A stretch of 64,000 nt of DNA. Source: Aureibacter tunicatorum (GTDB lineage: Bacteria; Bacteroidota; Bacteroidia; Cytophagales; Cyclobacteriaceae). Below are positions 1 through 7,730 of the stretch, piece by piece (position 1 is the first letter of the stretch; each line of letters begins with the position of its first letter). Below the pieces are notes generated by a model that searched no databases, was not told where the DNA came from, and worked only from the letters and a program-made list of their open reading frames with translations. The position numbers and the translations under genes are program-made. The stretch spans positions 4,668,000 to 4,731,999 of the forward strand of contig NZ_AP025305.1 in the NCBI RefSeq assembly GCF_036492635.1, read 5' to 3'.

Positions 1-5
1 ACAAT

Positions 6-79
6 GGTTCCGTAGCTCAACTGGATAGAGCAACTGCCTTCTAAGCAGTAGGTTAAAGGTTCGAGTCCTTTCGGAATCA
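6..79 (+). tRNA. tRNA-Arg (anticodon UCU), copy 1
   Basis: The sequence folds as a full cloverleaf of 74 nt. The acceptor stem pairs GGTTCCG (6-12) with CGGAATC (72-78), with one G-U pair and discriminator A79. The D-stem is GCTC/GAGC, the anticodon stem ACTGC/GCAGT and the T-stem AAAGG/CCTTT with loop TTCGAGT. The anticodon loop CTTCTAA places TCT at 40-42, reading AGA. CCA is not encoded. It is identical to the copy 107 bp downstream. Confidence 0.97.
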
Positions 80-112
80 CTTCTTGAAAAAATTCTTCTT
101 TGCGAAGATAAT

Positions 113-186
113 GGTTCCGTAGCTCAACTGGATAGAGCAACTGCCTTCTAAGCAGTAGGTTAAAGGTTCGAGTCCTTTCGGAATCA
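113..186 (+). tRNA. tRNA-Arg (anticodon UCU), copy 2
   Basis: This is an exact duplicate of the preceding tRNA gene, with the same stems and anticodon TCT (147-149). It is separated from copy 1 by 33 bp and followed at once by a hairpin with a T-run, so the two are probably one transcript cut into two identical tRNAs. AGA is a frequent Arg codon in this AT-rich genome, which could explain keeping two copies. Confidence 0.97.
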
Positions 187-187
187 C

Positions 188-222
188 AAAAAAAGGATTG
201 CGTTTATCGCAGTCCTTTTTTT
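188..222. terminator. Bidirectional Rho-independent terminator
   Basis: A 15-bp stem (A7-GGATTGCG against CGCAGTCC-T7, one G-U pair) closes a TTTAT loop. It has A-runs upstream and T-runs downstream, so it can stop the tRNA transcript on the + strand and the ArsC-like gene on the - strand. Confidence 0.85.
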
Positions 223-226
223 ATTT

Positions 227-598
227 TCAAACCACATTGCAATCAAGCTCAAGATCATGAGGCCCTTTCACAAATTTGCATCCTGAGGATGTCGCGATTA
301 TCGGAGTTTTTATCATATTCGGGTTTCGCTGTAGGATTTTCAACAAATCCACTTCCGAATACTCATCAAACTCGCTCAATATCTCCTCGCTCAAAACAGC
401 TTTGTCAACCAATTTTATCAATCCAACACCCAACTCTTCACACAATCTCATGATTCGTGTATTGCTCGGCATATTTCGAACAATATCAACCTCCCTGACA
501 AATTGAAAGACATTCTTTGCTTGCACCAATAGCTCCTTATCAAGCAATTTCTCACCGTTGTAATAGAACAAGACTTCATTATTATGATTTTGCAGCAT
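227..598 (-). CDS. ArsC/Spx-like thioredoxin-fold protein lacking the catalytic cysteine
   Basis: The product is 123 aa, the usual length of the ArsC/Spx family. The C-terminal signature is visible: 'DLLKILQRNPNMIKTPII' corresponds to the LLxxNPxLIKRPI segment of arsenate reductase-like proteins. The N-terminal 'FYYNG' aligns with the YHNPRC active-site strand, but the Cys position is a Lys (K17) and the Arg of the RPI motif is Thr. Arsenate reductase chemistry is therefore not expected. A structural or regulatory role is possible but not shown. The start ATG is the only good one. A candidate 27-codon ORF lies 28 nt upstream on the same strand. Confidence 0.7.
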   Translation of the reverse strand: MLQNHNNEVLFYYNGEKLLDKELLVQAKNVFQFVREVDIVRNMPSNTRIMRLCEELGVGLIKLVDKAVLSEEILSEFDEYSEVDLLKILQRNPNMIKTPIIATSSGCKFVKGPHDLELDCNVV

Positions 599-626
599 GT
601 CTCTTAAGTTTAGTTGATCGAATTAT

Positions 627-710
627 TTAAATATTTAATTTAAAATAAATCACAAAAACTACTATGACTCCGCTCATCACGGCAAGTGATTTTGATCTAT
701 AAAGCTTCAT
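627..710 (-). CDS. Candidate 27-aa single-pass membrane peptide
   Basis: This ATG-to-TAA frame of 28 codons has an AAGG Shine-Dalgarno-like string just upstream (AGGAAGGCTT then ATG). The peptide starts MKLYRSKS, followed by a hydrophobic stretch of about 14 residues (VMSGVIVVFVIYF) and a short polar end. This is the charge pattern of a small inner-membrane protein with a positive N-terminus. A five-codon mini-ORF (MKIND) ends 11 nt before its start. It lies 28 nt upstream of the ArsC-like gene. No family is recognised, and a chance ORF of this size is possible. Confidence 0.35.
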   Translation of the reverse strand: MKLYRSKSLAVMSGVIVVFVIYFKLNI

Positions 711-812
711 AAGCCTTCCTAATCATTGATCTTCATGACTCCGAGGCCGCTTTAAAGAAAAAGTCTAATTAATTATCACTTTAATTTTATGTAAAAATCG
801 TTAAAATTAATG

Positions 813-820
813 TAGTTTTG
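813..820 (+). promoter_or_regulatory. Bacteroidota-type -7 box upstream of purK
   Basis: TAGTTTTG matches the Bacteroidota primary-sigma -7 consensus TAnnTTTG exactly and sits 39 bp before the purK start codon. The -33 TTG is not clear, so this is a partial match. Confidence 0.5.
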
Positions 821-858
821 TATTCGCTATCATCAATTCTAAACACACCGATACATAC

Positions 859-2004
859 ATGTCACAAGCGTTTTATCAAAATTACAAACTAGGAATACTA
901 GGAGGCGGACAGCTAGGGAAAATGCTGATTCAATCAGCTATGGATTATAATGTTGATATTTCGATTTTGGACCCTGATGCCAACGCTCCTTGCAAAAACA
1001 TCGCTGCGGAATTCAACATTGGAAAGCTAACAGACTTTGACACAGTCTATGAATTCGGCAAAGAATGCGATTTAGTGACTATAGAAATTGAAAACGTCAA
1101 TACACAAGCCTTGAAAAAGCTCAGGGAAGAAGGCGTAAAGGTTTTTCCTCAACCTGAAGTCATAGAGCTAATACAAGACAAAAGGCTTCAAAAGCAATTC
1201 TACAAGGAAAACGACATCCCTACATCCCCGTTCATACTTACCGACACCAAAGAAGATGTGCTTAGCAATGCTGACTTTCTTCCAGCGGTGAATAAACTTG
1301 GCAAAGAAGGATATGATGGAAGAGGTGTTCAAATCATTAGAACAGAGAGCGACTTGAGCAAAGCATTTGAAGCTCCAAGCTTGTTGGAAAAACTTGTGGA
1401 TTTCGAAACTGAAATCTCAGTCATCGTAGCAAGAAGTGAAAAAGGAGAAGTAAGAACATTTCCTTCTGTCGAGCTCAGCTACCACCCAGTGCATAACTTG
1501 GTAGAGTTTCTTTTTGCTCCATCAACAATAAGCGAGGAAATAGAGAAAAAAGCGCAAGATTTAGCCATTGATGTCATCACAAAACTTGACATGGTCGGAC
1601 TATTGGCTGTGGAAATGTTTGTAACAAAATCAGGCGAAGTGCTTGTCAACGAAGTCGCCCCCAGACCGCATAACAGCGGACATCAAACTATTGAAGCGAA
1701 CTTCACATCCCAATACGAACAACATCTAAGAGCTATTCTGGATATGCCGCTAGGAGACACTCAAGCCTTAATTCCTTCTATCATGGTCAATCTGCTGGGT
1801 GAAGACGGTTATCAAGGTCTTGCGGAATACGAAGGCTTGGACGAAGTCCTTTCCATTTCGGGAGTAAATGTGCACCTATATGGAAAGAAGATAACAAAAC
1901 CATTCAGAAAGATGGGACATGTTACCTTAGTTGGGCACGATACGGCAACCTTAAAGGAAAATGCTCGTTTCGTTAAGGAAAATTTAAAAATTGTAAGTAA
2001 ATAG
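859..2004 (+). CDS. purK: N5-carboxyaminoimidazole ribonucleotide synthase
   Basis: PurK uses ATP and bicarbonate to make N5-CAIR from AIR in purine synthesis. The 381-residue length is normal. The N-terminal nucleotide-binding motif GGGQLGKM is at residues 15-22. The ATP-grasp glycine-rich loop GYDGRG is at 151-156, and the late ATP-grasp signature [12 protein letters not shown] is present. The start is the ATG 39 bp after the -7 box. It is followed 20 bp later by purE, which uses its product, so the pair forms a two-gene operon. Confidence 0.96.
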   Translation: MSQAFYQNYKLGILGGGQLGKMLIQSAMDYNVDISILDPDANAPCKNIAAEFNIGKLTDFDTVYEFGKECDLVTIEIENVNTQALKKLREEGVKVFPQPEVIELIQDKRLQKQFYKENDIPTSPFILTDTKEDVLSNADFLPAVNKLGKEGYDGRGVQIIRTESDLSKAFEAPSLLEKLVDFETEISVIVARSEKGEVRTFPSVELSYHPVHNLVEFLFAPSTISEEIEKKAQDLAIDVITKLDMVGLLAVEMFVTKSGEVLVNEVAPRPHNSGHQTIEANFTSQYEQHLRAILDMPLGDTQALIPSIMVNLLGEDGYQGLAEYEGLDEVLSISGVNVHLYGKKITKPFRKMGHVTLVGHDTATLKENARFVKENLKIVSK

Positions 2005-2024
2005 AATTTAGCTATAAAAATATT

Positions 2025-2546
2025 ATGTCTACCATACGAGTTGGAATAATCATGGGAAGCCAATCAGACTTGCCAGTGATGAAGGATGCGGCGAATGTAT
2101 TAAAAGAATTAGGCGTGGAGTTTGAGCTAACGATTGTATCAGCTCACAGAACCCCTGAAAGGCTTATGGGTTATGCCCAAAGCGCTAAAGGCAAAGGATT
2201 GAAAGCGATTATTGCTGGCGCTGGCGGAGCCGCTCATTTGCCAGGGATGGTAGCATCCATGACTTCGCTTCCTGTTATTGGAGTGCCTGTAAAGTCAAGC
2301 AATTCTATCGATGGGTGGGATTCTGTGCTTTCAATATTGCAAATGCCCGGCGGAGTGCCTGTAGCCACAGTAGCACTAGATGGAGCAAAAAATGCGGGAA
2401 TTCTTGCCGCTCAAATCGTTGGAGCATTTGATGAAAAAGTCGGAGAAAGGCTTGATCAATACAAAGAAGAGATGAAGCAGAAAGTTCTGGACTCGGCTTC
2501 AAATGTCGAAGAATTGGGCTACGAAAAAGTTTTATCTAATAAATAA
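2025..2546 (+). CDS. purE: N5-carboxyaminoimidazole ribonucleotide mutase
   Basis: Class I PurE converts N5-CAIR to CAIR, the step after PurK. The 173-residue protein shows GSQSD at 11-15, SAHRTP at 39-44 and the [10 protein letters not shown] segment near 66-75. All are hallmark active-site segments of the class I enzyme. It is co-directional with purK with a 20-bp gap. A short hairpin followed by seven T lies right after the stop codon, so the operon probably ends here. Confidence 0.96.
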   Translation: MSTIRVGIIMGSQSDLPVMKDAANVLKELGVEFELTIVSAHRTPERLMGYAQSAKGKGLKAIIAGAGGAAHLPGMVASMTSLPVIGVPVKSSNSIDGWDSVLSILQMPGGVPVATVALDGAKNAGILAAQIVGAFDEKVGERLDQYKEEMKQKVLDSASNVEELGYEKVLSNK

Positions 2547-2568
2547 GCACCTGCTTAGATGTTTTTTT
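2544..2568 (+). terminator. Candidate terminator after purE
   Basis: A short stem TAAGC/GCTTA with an ACCT tetraloop overlaps the purE stop codon region. It is followed after four bases by seven consecutive T. The stem is only 5 bp, so the strength is uncertain. Confidence 0.4.
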
Positions 2569-2569
2569 G

Positions 2570-2645
2570 GGAAGAAGTTTTGCATTTTTGAGCACGCATT
2601 ACGTTATAATTAAGTGTAAACTTGATCAATATCAAAACTTCTTCC
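2570..2645. repeat. 13-bp perfect inverted repeat in the purE-recJ gap
   Basis: GGAAGAAGTTTTG (2570-2582) is repeated as its exact reverse complement at 2633-2645, separated by 50 bp. A second hairpin with an 8-bp stem (2658-2665 / 2675-2682) follows. Neither is followed by a T-run, so they do not look like simple terminators. Confidence 0.6.
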
Positions 2646-2661
2646 GTCGATATATATAATC

Positions 2662-2730
2662 ATGGAAAACGTTCCCATGATTTGTGGAAAAGATAATAGC
2701 GGATGCTGTTGCGTATTTTCACGTATTTAA
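2662..2730 (+). CDS. Candidate 22-aa cysteine-rich ORF upstream of recJ
   Basis: An ATG-to-TAA frame encodes 22 residues, including a run of three Cys (GCCCVF) and one further Cys. Its ATG lies inside the 8-bp hairpin stem starting at 2658, and it ends 30 bp before recJ. No Shine-Dalgarno sequence is apparent. It could be a leader peptide controlling recJ or a chance ORF. Confidence 0.25.
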   Translation: MENVPMICGKDNSGCCCVFSRI

Positions 2731-2760
2731 GTTTACTTTTTTATAAATAAAGTATCAATA

Positions 2761-4461
2761 ATGGTCAAAAGATGGATATATAAAGATTTCCCTGAAGAAA
2801 GCGATGTCATTCGCCTCTCTTCTGAAATCAATGTGAATAAAACTATAGCATCTGTGCTGTTACAGAGAGGAATCCAAAATTTTGACCACGCTAAGAAATA
2901 TTTTAGGCCTTCATTGGATGATCTGTATGATCCATTCTTGATGAAGGATATGGACAAAGCTGTAGAGCGCATAGCTCAAGCTATCAAGCAAAGGGAAAAA
3001 ATCCTTATTTACGGCGATTATGATGTGGATGGCACTACTTCGGTGGCTTTAGTCTACAAATTCCTTAAGCTCTATTATCCCAATTGCGAATATTATATTC
3101 CAGATCGATATAAAGAAGGGTATGGTGTTTCCCAAAAAGGCATCGAAACTGCCAAAGAAAAAAATATCAAGCTCATCATTAGCTTGGATTGCGGTATCAA
3201 AGCCATAGACCGCATTGCCACGGCTAAATCATATGGCATAGACTTTATCGTATGCGATCATCACTTGCCTGGCGAAGATTTGCCTCAAGCTGTCGCTGTG
3301 CTGGATCCTAAGCGAAAAGATTGCCCTTATCCATTCAAGGAGCTTTCCGGTTGCGGCGTAGGCTTCAAGCTTATGCAAGGGTTTGCTAGGTACATGGAAT
3401 ACGATGACAACGAGTTGATGAACTCATTGGACTTATTGGCAGTAAGCATTGCTTCAGATATAGTGCCTATTGTTGATGAAAACAGAATTCTCGCGCACTT
3501 TGGGCTTCAGCAATTAAATAAAAAGCCAAGCCCGGGGCTTCAAGCTCTTATCGACCTAGGCAATAAATCTCGAATGACAATTTCATCGATAGTATTCGGC
3601 ATAGGCCCAAGAATCAATGCCGCGGGAAGAATAGCTCATGCTAACGCCGCTGTGGATTTGCTTTTGGCAGAAGGGGAAGAAGAAGCCTCTTTTCTTGCCA
3701 ATAAGGTTAATGAAAACAACACCATTCGAAAGAATGTGGACAGCAATATTACAGCTGAGGCAATCAAAATGATCGAAGAGAACGATCCGTCATTCGACAA
3801 AAAAGCAACCGTTCTTTTCAAAAGCGACTGGCATAAAGGCGTAGTTGGGATTGTCGCCTCTCGTTGCATAGACAAATATTATCGCCCGACGATCATTTTA
3901 ACAGAATCAAACCGCAAAGCTACTGGATCGGCTAGATCAGTACACGGCTTTGATATCTACGAAGCGATTTCCGACTGTTCGGAATATCTTGACCAATATG
4001 GCGGGCATATGTACGCCGCAGGACTTACTTTGGACATTGAAAAAGTTGACGCTTTCAAAGAAAAGTTCGAGAAGATTGTGGAAGAAAGAATCTCTGATGA
4101 ACAACTGATCCCGCAAATCGAAGTTGATTATATGCTTGACTTCGACCAGATCAACTTTAAGTTCTTCAATATTCTGAAGCAAATGGCTCCTTTTGGTCCT
4201 GAGAACATGCAACCGGTATTTGTCAGCAAAGATCTGAAAATTTGCGAACGTCCAAGAATACTAAAAGAAGAACACATCAAATTCAAAGTGACTCAAGAAG
4301 GCTCTAGCACAGTCATGGAAGCTATAGGCTTTGGTTTTGCTCAATACTTTGAATTGATCAATAGCGGAATGAGATTTAGAATGGCTTATACTATTGAAGA
4401 AAACAACTTCAAAGACAATAAAAGCCTGCAATTATATATTAAAGATATAAAGTTTGATTAG
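2761..4461 (+). CDS. recJ: Single-stranded-DNA-specific exonuclease RecJ
   Basis: RecJ degrades ssDNA 5' to 3' in recombination and repair. The 566-residue protein shows the DHH phosphoesterase motifs: motif I DYDVDG at 86-91, motif III DHH at 166-168, and the DHHA1-associated INAAGRI segment near 285. HKGVVGIVASR and GSARS follow near 360-390, and an OB-like C-terminal part ends the protein. All metal-binding Asp/His residues I can check are present. A Fur-family gene starts 37 bp downstream and recQ follows, so a repair-linked co-directional cluster is likely. Confidence 0.95.
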   Translation: MVKRWIYKDFPEESDVIRLSSEINVNKTIASVLLQRGIQNFDHAKKYFRPSLDDLYDPFLMKDMDKAVERIAQAIKQREKILIYGDYDVDGTTSVALVYKFLKLYYPNCEYYIPDRYKEGYGVSQKGIETAKEKNIKLIISLDCGIKAIDRIATAKSYGIDFIVCDHHLPGEDLPQAVAVLDPKRKDCPYPFKELSGCGVGFKLMQGFARYMEYDDNELMNSLDLLAVSIASDIVPIVDENRILAHFGLQQLNKKPSPGLQALIDLGNKSRMTISSIVFGIGPRINAAGRIAHANAAVDLLLAEGEEEASFLANKVNENNTIRKNVDSNITAEAIKMIEENDPSFDKKATVLFKSDWHKGVVGIVASRCIDKYYRPTIILTESNRKATGSARSVHGFDIYEAISDCSEYLDQYGGHMYAAGLTLDIEKVDAFKEKFEKIVEERISDEQLIPQIEVDYMLDFDQINFKFFNILKQMAPFGPENMQPVFVSKDLKICERPRILKEEHIKFKVTQEGSSTVMEAIGFGFAQYFELINSGMRFRMAYTIEENNFKDNKSLQLYIKDIKFD

Positions 4462-4498
4462 TGGAGAAATCTGCTCAGGGTGAATTAGCTAGGGAAAT

Positions 4499-4936
4499 AT
4501 GAAATCAAGCGAAATTTTCAAAAAATATGATCTAAGAGTTACGAAATGCCGTAGAGCAATTATTGACATGCTTGAGGAGTCTGATTGTGCTTTGGCCCAC
4601 TCAGACTTGGAAGAGCAGCTCAAGGAGTTCGACCGTGTAACACTATACCGCACATTAAACACATTTTTGGAAATAGGAATCGTTCACAAAGTTTTGGACG
4701 ATCATGGCGTTGCCAAATACGCTCTTTGCAATGACAGTTGCGATGGGGCGAAAAAGCAACACTCCCATGAACATGTCCACTTCAAATGCAAGATATGCGA
4801 CAAAACAACTTGCATTGACTCTGTTGAAGTTCCTGAAATATCTTTACCTGAAGGCTTCAAAGTAGAAGAGACGAACATCTTGATAGTTGGAGTTTGCAAA
4901 TTTTGCAATTTAGAAAAAGAGCTAGAGCAAGGTTAA
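4499..4936 (+). CDS. Fur-family metal-dependent transcriptional regulator
   Basis: The 145-residue protein has the Fur layout. An N-terminal winged helix includes 'RVTLYRTLNTFLEIGIVHK' (46-64), the usual recognition-helix region. A His-rich regulatory site follows (H88, H90, H92, H94), with structural zinc pairs C97/C100 and C133/C136. Whether it senses iron, zinc or peroxide cannot be decided from sequence. An AGGGA Shine-Dalgarno precedes the ATG. It sits between recJ and recQ, which is an unusual but clean position with a 37-bp gap upstream. Confidence 0.88.
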   Translation: MKSSEIFKKYDLRVTKCRRAIIDMLEESDCALAHSDLEEQLKEFDRVTLYRTLNTFLEIGIVHKVLDDHGVAKYALCNDSCDGAKKQHSHEHVHFKCKICDKTTCIDSVEVPEISLPEGFKVEETNILIVGVCKFCNLEKELEQG

Positions 4937-4997
4937 TCAGGCATGATTATTTCAAGCATCTTTTTACCCCTTTTTATCGATCAACAATTTATTCCAC

Positions 4998-7130
4998 ATG
5001 AGCACAACCAATGCACTCAGCCTGCTAAAAAAATACTTTGGATACGATAATTTTCGACTTGAGCAAGAGAAAGTCATCCATTCATTATTAACAGGAAATG
5101 ACGTATTGGCGATTATGCCTACGGGAGGCGGTAAATCTATCTGCTACCAAATTCCAGCTCTAATGCATACGGGTGTTGCCATAGTGGTGTCTCCTCTGAT
5201 TGCTTTGATGAGAGATCAGGTGGAAAGCTTGAAAAGAAACGGTATTCCTTCAGCTTATATCAATAGCACCATGTCATCGGAGGAAATGCTTAGCGTCGAA
5301 AAAAGTTGCGAGCAATCCGCTATAAAAATATTGTACGTCTCTCCAGAGAAATTGCTAACAGCATCATTCTTTGATTTCCTGAAAAAAATTGAGATCAGCT
5401 TTTTCGCAATTGATGAAGCGCACTGCGTATCCTTTTGGGGCCACGACTTTAGGCCAGAATACAAAAAGCTTGGATTTCTTAAAAAAGCGTATCCTAACAA
5501 GCCTATTATAGCTTTGACAGCCACGGCCGACAAGCTAACTCGACAAGATATTTGCAAGCAATTAAGCATTCCAGAGGCAAATGTATACATATCCTCATTT
5601 GATAGAGCCAACCTGAATTTAAACGTTTATCCAGCTCAAAAACGAATTCAAAAGATCAACGAATTCATACAACTAAGATCTGATCAAGCGGGAATTATTT
5701 ATTGCTTAAGCAGAAAGTCAACCGAACAAGTGGCAGAAAAACTCAGAGCCAAAGGCATCTCTGCCAAAGCATATCATGCAAAACTTTCCGCTGATGAAAG
5801 AGGCAGTGTTCAAGACGATTTCATCAGAGACAAAATCCAAGTTGTATGCGCGACTATCGCCTTTGGAATGGGTATAGACAAGCCCAATGTTCGTTGGGTT
5901 ATTCATTACAATTTGCCCAAAAATATAGAAAGCTATTATCAGGAAATAGGAAGAGCGGGAAGAGACGGGTTGCCTGCAACATGTCTTTTGTTTTATACGC
6001 TTTCAGATGTTATTCTGCAAAAGTCCATGCTCTCCGACTTGCCAATGGAAAGAAGAGAACTACAGGAAGCGAAACTGGATAGATTAAGGCAGTTCTCCGA
6101 GGCCAATATTTGCAGAAGAAAAATTCTACTCAACTACTTCGGCGAACATTTGACTGAAAATTGCCAAAACTGCGATGTATGCCAAAATCCGCCAACCTCA
6201 TTTGATGGAACTATTCTTAGCCAAAAAGCACTTTCAGCGATTGTCAGAGGAAAGGAAAGTCTCCAATTGGGCGTATTAGTGGATGTGTTAAGAGGTTCAA
6301 AAAACCAATACATACTCCAAAGAGGCTTTGATCAGATCAAAACCTTTGGAGCCGGCAAAGACATCAGCAATAATGACTGGGTCAATTATATTCAGCAAAT
6401 GTTGAATTTAGGCCTTGTGGACATAGCATATGACGAACATCATTTTCTTAAACTAACAGCGCTAAGTTGGAAAGTTTTAAAAGGAGAAATGCAAGTCGAC
6501 TTATACAAACATGTTGACAAGCCAGTAGACAAAAAGAACTCCAGAGACATAGAGCGAGATGTATTGTCCGAAACGCTTTTGGAAAAACTGCGAAAATTAA
6601 GAACCCAAATAGCGGACAGCAGCAACATACCTCCATACATTGTATTCAGCGATGCAACTTTGCTCCAGATGAGCATCGAATACCCATTATACGAAAGGGA
6701 ACTGAAGAAAATCTCAGGAGTAGGAGAGCATAAGCTTCAACAGTATGGAGATGTCTTTCTCAAAGAAATTCGATCATTTGTCATGGAAGTTGCCACACAC
6801 GTAAAATCGCGAAAAATCGGCACTCAAAAAGTCACATTTTCATTCTTAACCGAAGGCCTAAGCCCTGAAGACATCGCAGTCAAAAGAACGTTGAATCAAG
6901 TGACCATTTACTCTCATATGGCTGAACTCTTCAAGAAAGGCTATCCTATCGACTTAAAACGCTATGTAAATGACATCGACTTGGAAAGGGTTTCAATCGC
7001 ATTGGATAAAATAGGTTGGGATAAAGGCCAAAAACCTCTTTACGATTATCTGAATGGAGAAGTCCCGTATTATAAAATTCGTCTTTGCGAAGCTCTAATC
7101 TCAAAAAACGAGCAGGTAAGTCAAGGGTAA
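4998..7130 (+). CDS. recQ: ATP-dependent DNA helicase RecQ
   Basis: RecQ is a 3'-5' superfamily 2 helicase. The 710-residue protein has Walker A PTGGGKS (41-47), DEAH at 139-142 and motif VI QEIGRAGRDG. The zinc-binding RQC cysteines lie in CRRKILLNYF and CQNCDVC, and an HRDC-like domain holds ISGVGEHKLQQYG. A further C-terminal helix-turn-helix-like segment follows. The aromatic-rich loop reads CVSFWGHDFRPEY where most RecQ proteins have SQWGHD, so Gln is replaced by Phe at 146. The 3' end overlaps the convergent membrane protein gene by 30 bp. Confidence 0.95.
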   Translation: MSTTNALSLLKKYFGYDNFRLEQEKVIHSLLTGNDVLAIMPTGGGKSICYQIPALMHTGVAIVVSPLIALMRDQVESLKRNGIPSAYINSTMSSEEMLSVEKSCEQSAIKILYVSPEKLLTASFFDFLKKIEISFFAIDEAHCVSFWGHDFRPEYKKLGFLKKAYPNKPIIALTATADKLTRQDICKQLSIPEANVYISSFDRANLNLNVYPAQKRIQKINEFIQLRSDQAGIIYCLSRKSTEQVAEKLRAKGISAKAYHAKLSADERGSVQDDFIRDKIQVVCATIAFGMGIDKPNVRWVIHYNLPKNIESYYQEIGRAGRDGLPATCLLFYTLSDVILQKSMLSDLPMERRELQEAKLDRLRQFSEANICRRKILLNYFGEHLTENCQNCDVCQNPPTSFDGTILSQKALSAIVRGKESLQLGVLVDVLRGSKNQYILQRGFDQIKTFGAGKDISNNDWVNYIQQMLNLGLVDIAYDEHHFLKLTALSWKVLKGEMQVDLYKHVDKPVDKKNSRDIERDVLSETLLEKLRKLRTQIADSSNIPPYIVFSDATLLQMSIEYPLYERELKKISGVGEHKLQQYGDVFLKEIRSFVMEVATHVKSRKIGTQKVTFSFLTEGLSPEDIAVKRTLNQVTIYSHMAELFKKGYPIDLKRYVNDIDLERVSIALDKIGWDKGQKPLYDYLNGEVPYYKIRLCEALISKNEQVSQG

Positions 7131-7730
7131 ATAGCCAATAGTAAATCCCAGCAAACTTCCGCAATAAACCTCAAAAGAAGAATGTTTTTCAAGGAACATG
7201 CGACTGGACATCACAATTCCCGCCAAGATTATACTTATCAAAAATGGGTAAAATAATGAACCGCTTTCTGTAGAATGAACATTTATAGCCATTAGCAAGC
7301 CAACCATCGCAGTGATCGATGCGCTATATATGCTTATTTTCCAAAAGAAATTAATCGCGGTAAGCAGTACTACTAATAGATTTATAGAAACAAAAATTAC
7401 CAAAAAATCGGATGAAAAGATCTTTTTCTCCCAAAACATATACGTCGTCATCGTATAAAATATACTGATGAACACCATGGGTTTCACTCTTTCGACATGG
7501 CTTAGCATACTAAAAGACCTAATCATCTTAAACACCCTCATAATCGCAATACAAAGCGCAGGGAATAACGATGTAGTCACAAATATGATGAGGACTATTG
7601 GTATAATATTCGATTGATATTCCGGTGCTTTCGCCAAACTGGAATGCGTCAATAATAAATAAAAAATATAGGTTGTCAACAACAATGGATGACAAACCCA
7701 AGAAAATAATTTACTTAAAAGTTTCGTCAC
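7101..7730 (-). CDS. Degenerate PAP2-like integral membrane protein
   Basis: The 209-residue product is mostly hydrophobic, with about five or six membrane spans and HPLL near the N-terminus. A C-terminal SRMFLEKHSSFEV segment resembles PAP2 motif 3 (SR-x5-H-x3-D, last Asp now Glu). RVKPM resembles the end of motif 1, but the SGH of motif 2 reads YSAS. It may bind lipid phosphates or be inactive. The GTG start overlaps the rpoN stop by one base (TAGTG), so translation is probably coupled. Its 3' end overlaps recQ by 30 bp. Confidence 0.6.
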   Translation of the reverse strand: MTKLLSKLFSWVCHPLLLTTYIFYLLLTHSSLAKAPEYQSNIIPIVLIIFVTTSLFPALCIAIMRVFKMIRSFSMLSHVERVKPMVFISIFYTMTTYMFWEKKIFSSDFLVIFVSINLLVVLLTAINFFWKISIYSASITAMVGLLMAINVHSTESGSLFYPFLISIILAGIVMSSRMFLEKHSSFEVYCGSLLGFTIGYLPLTYLLVF

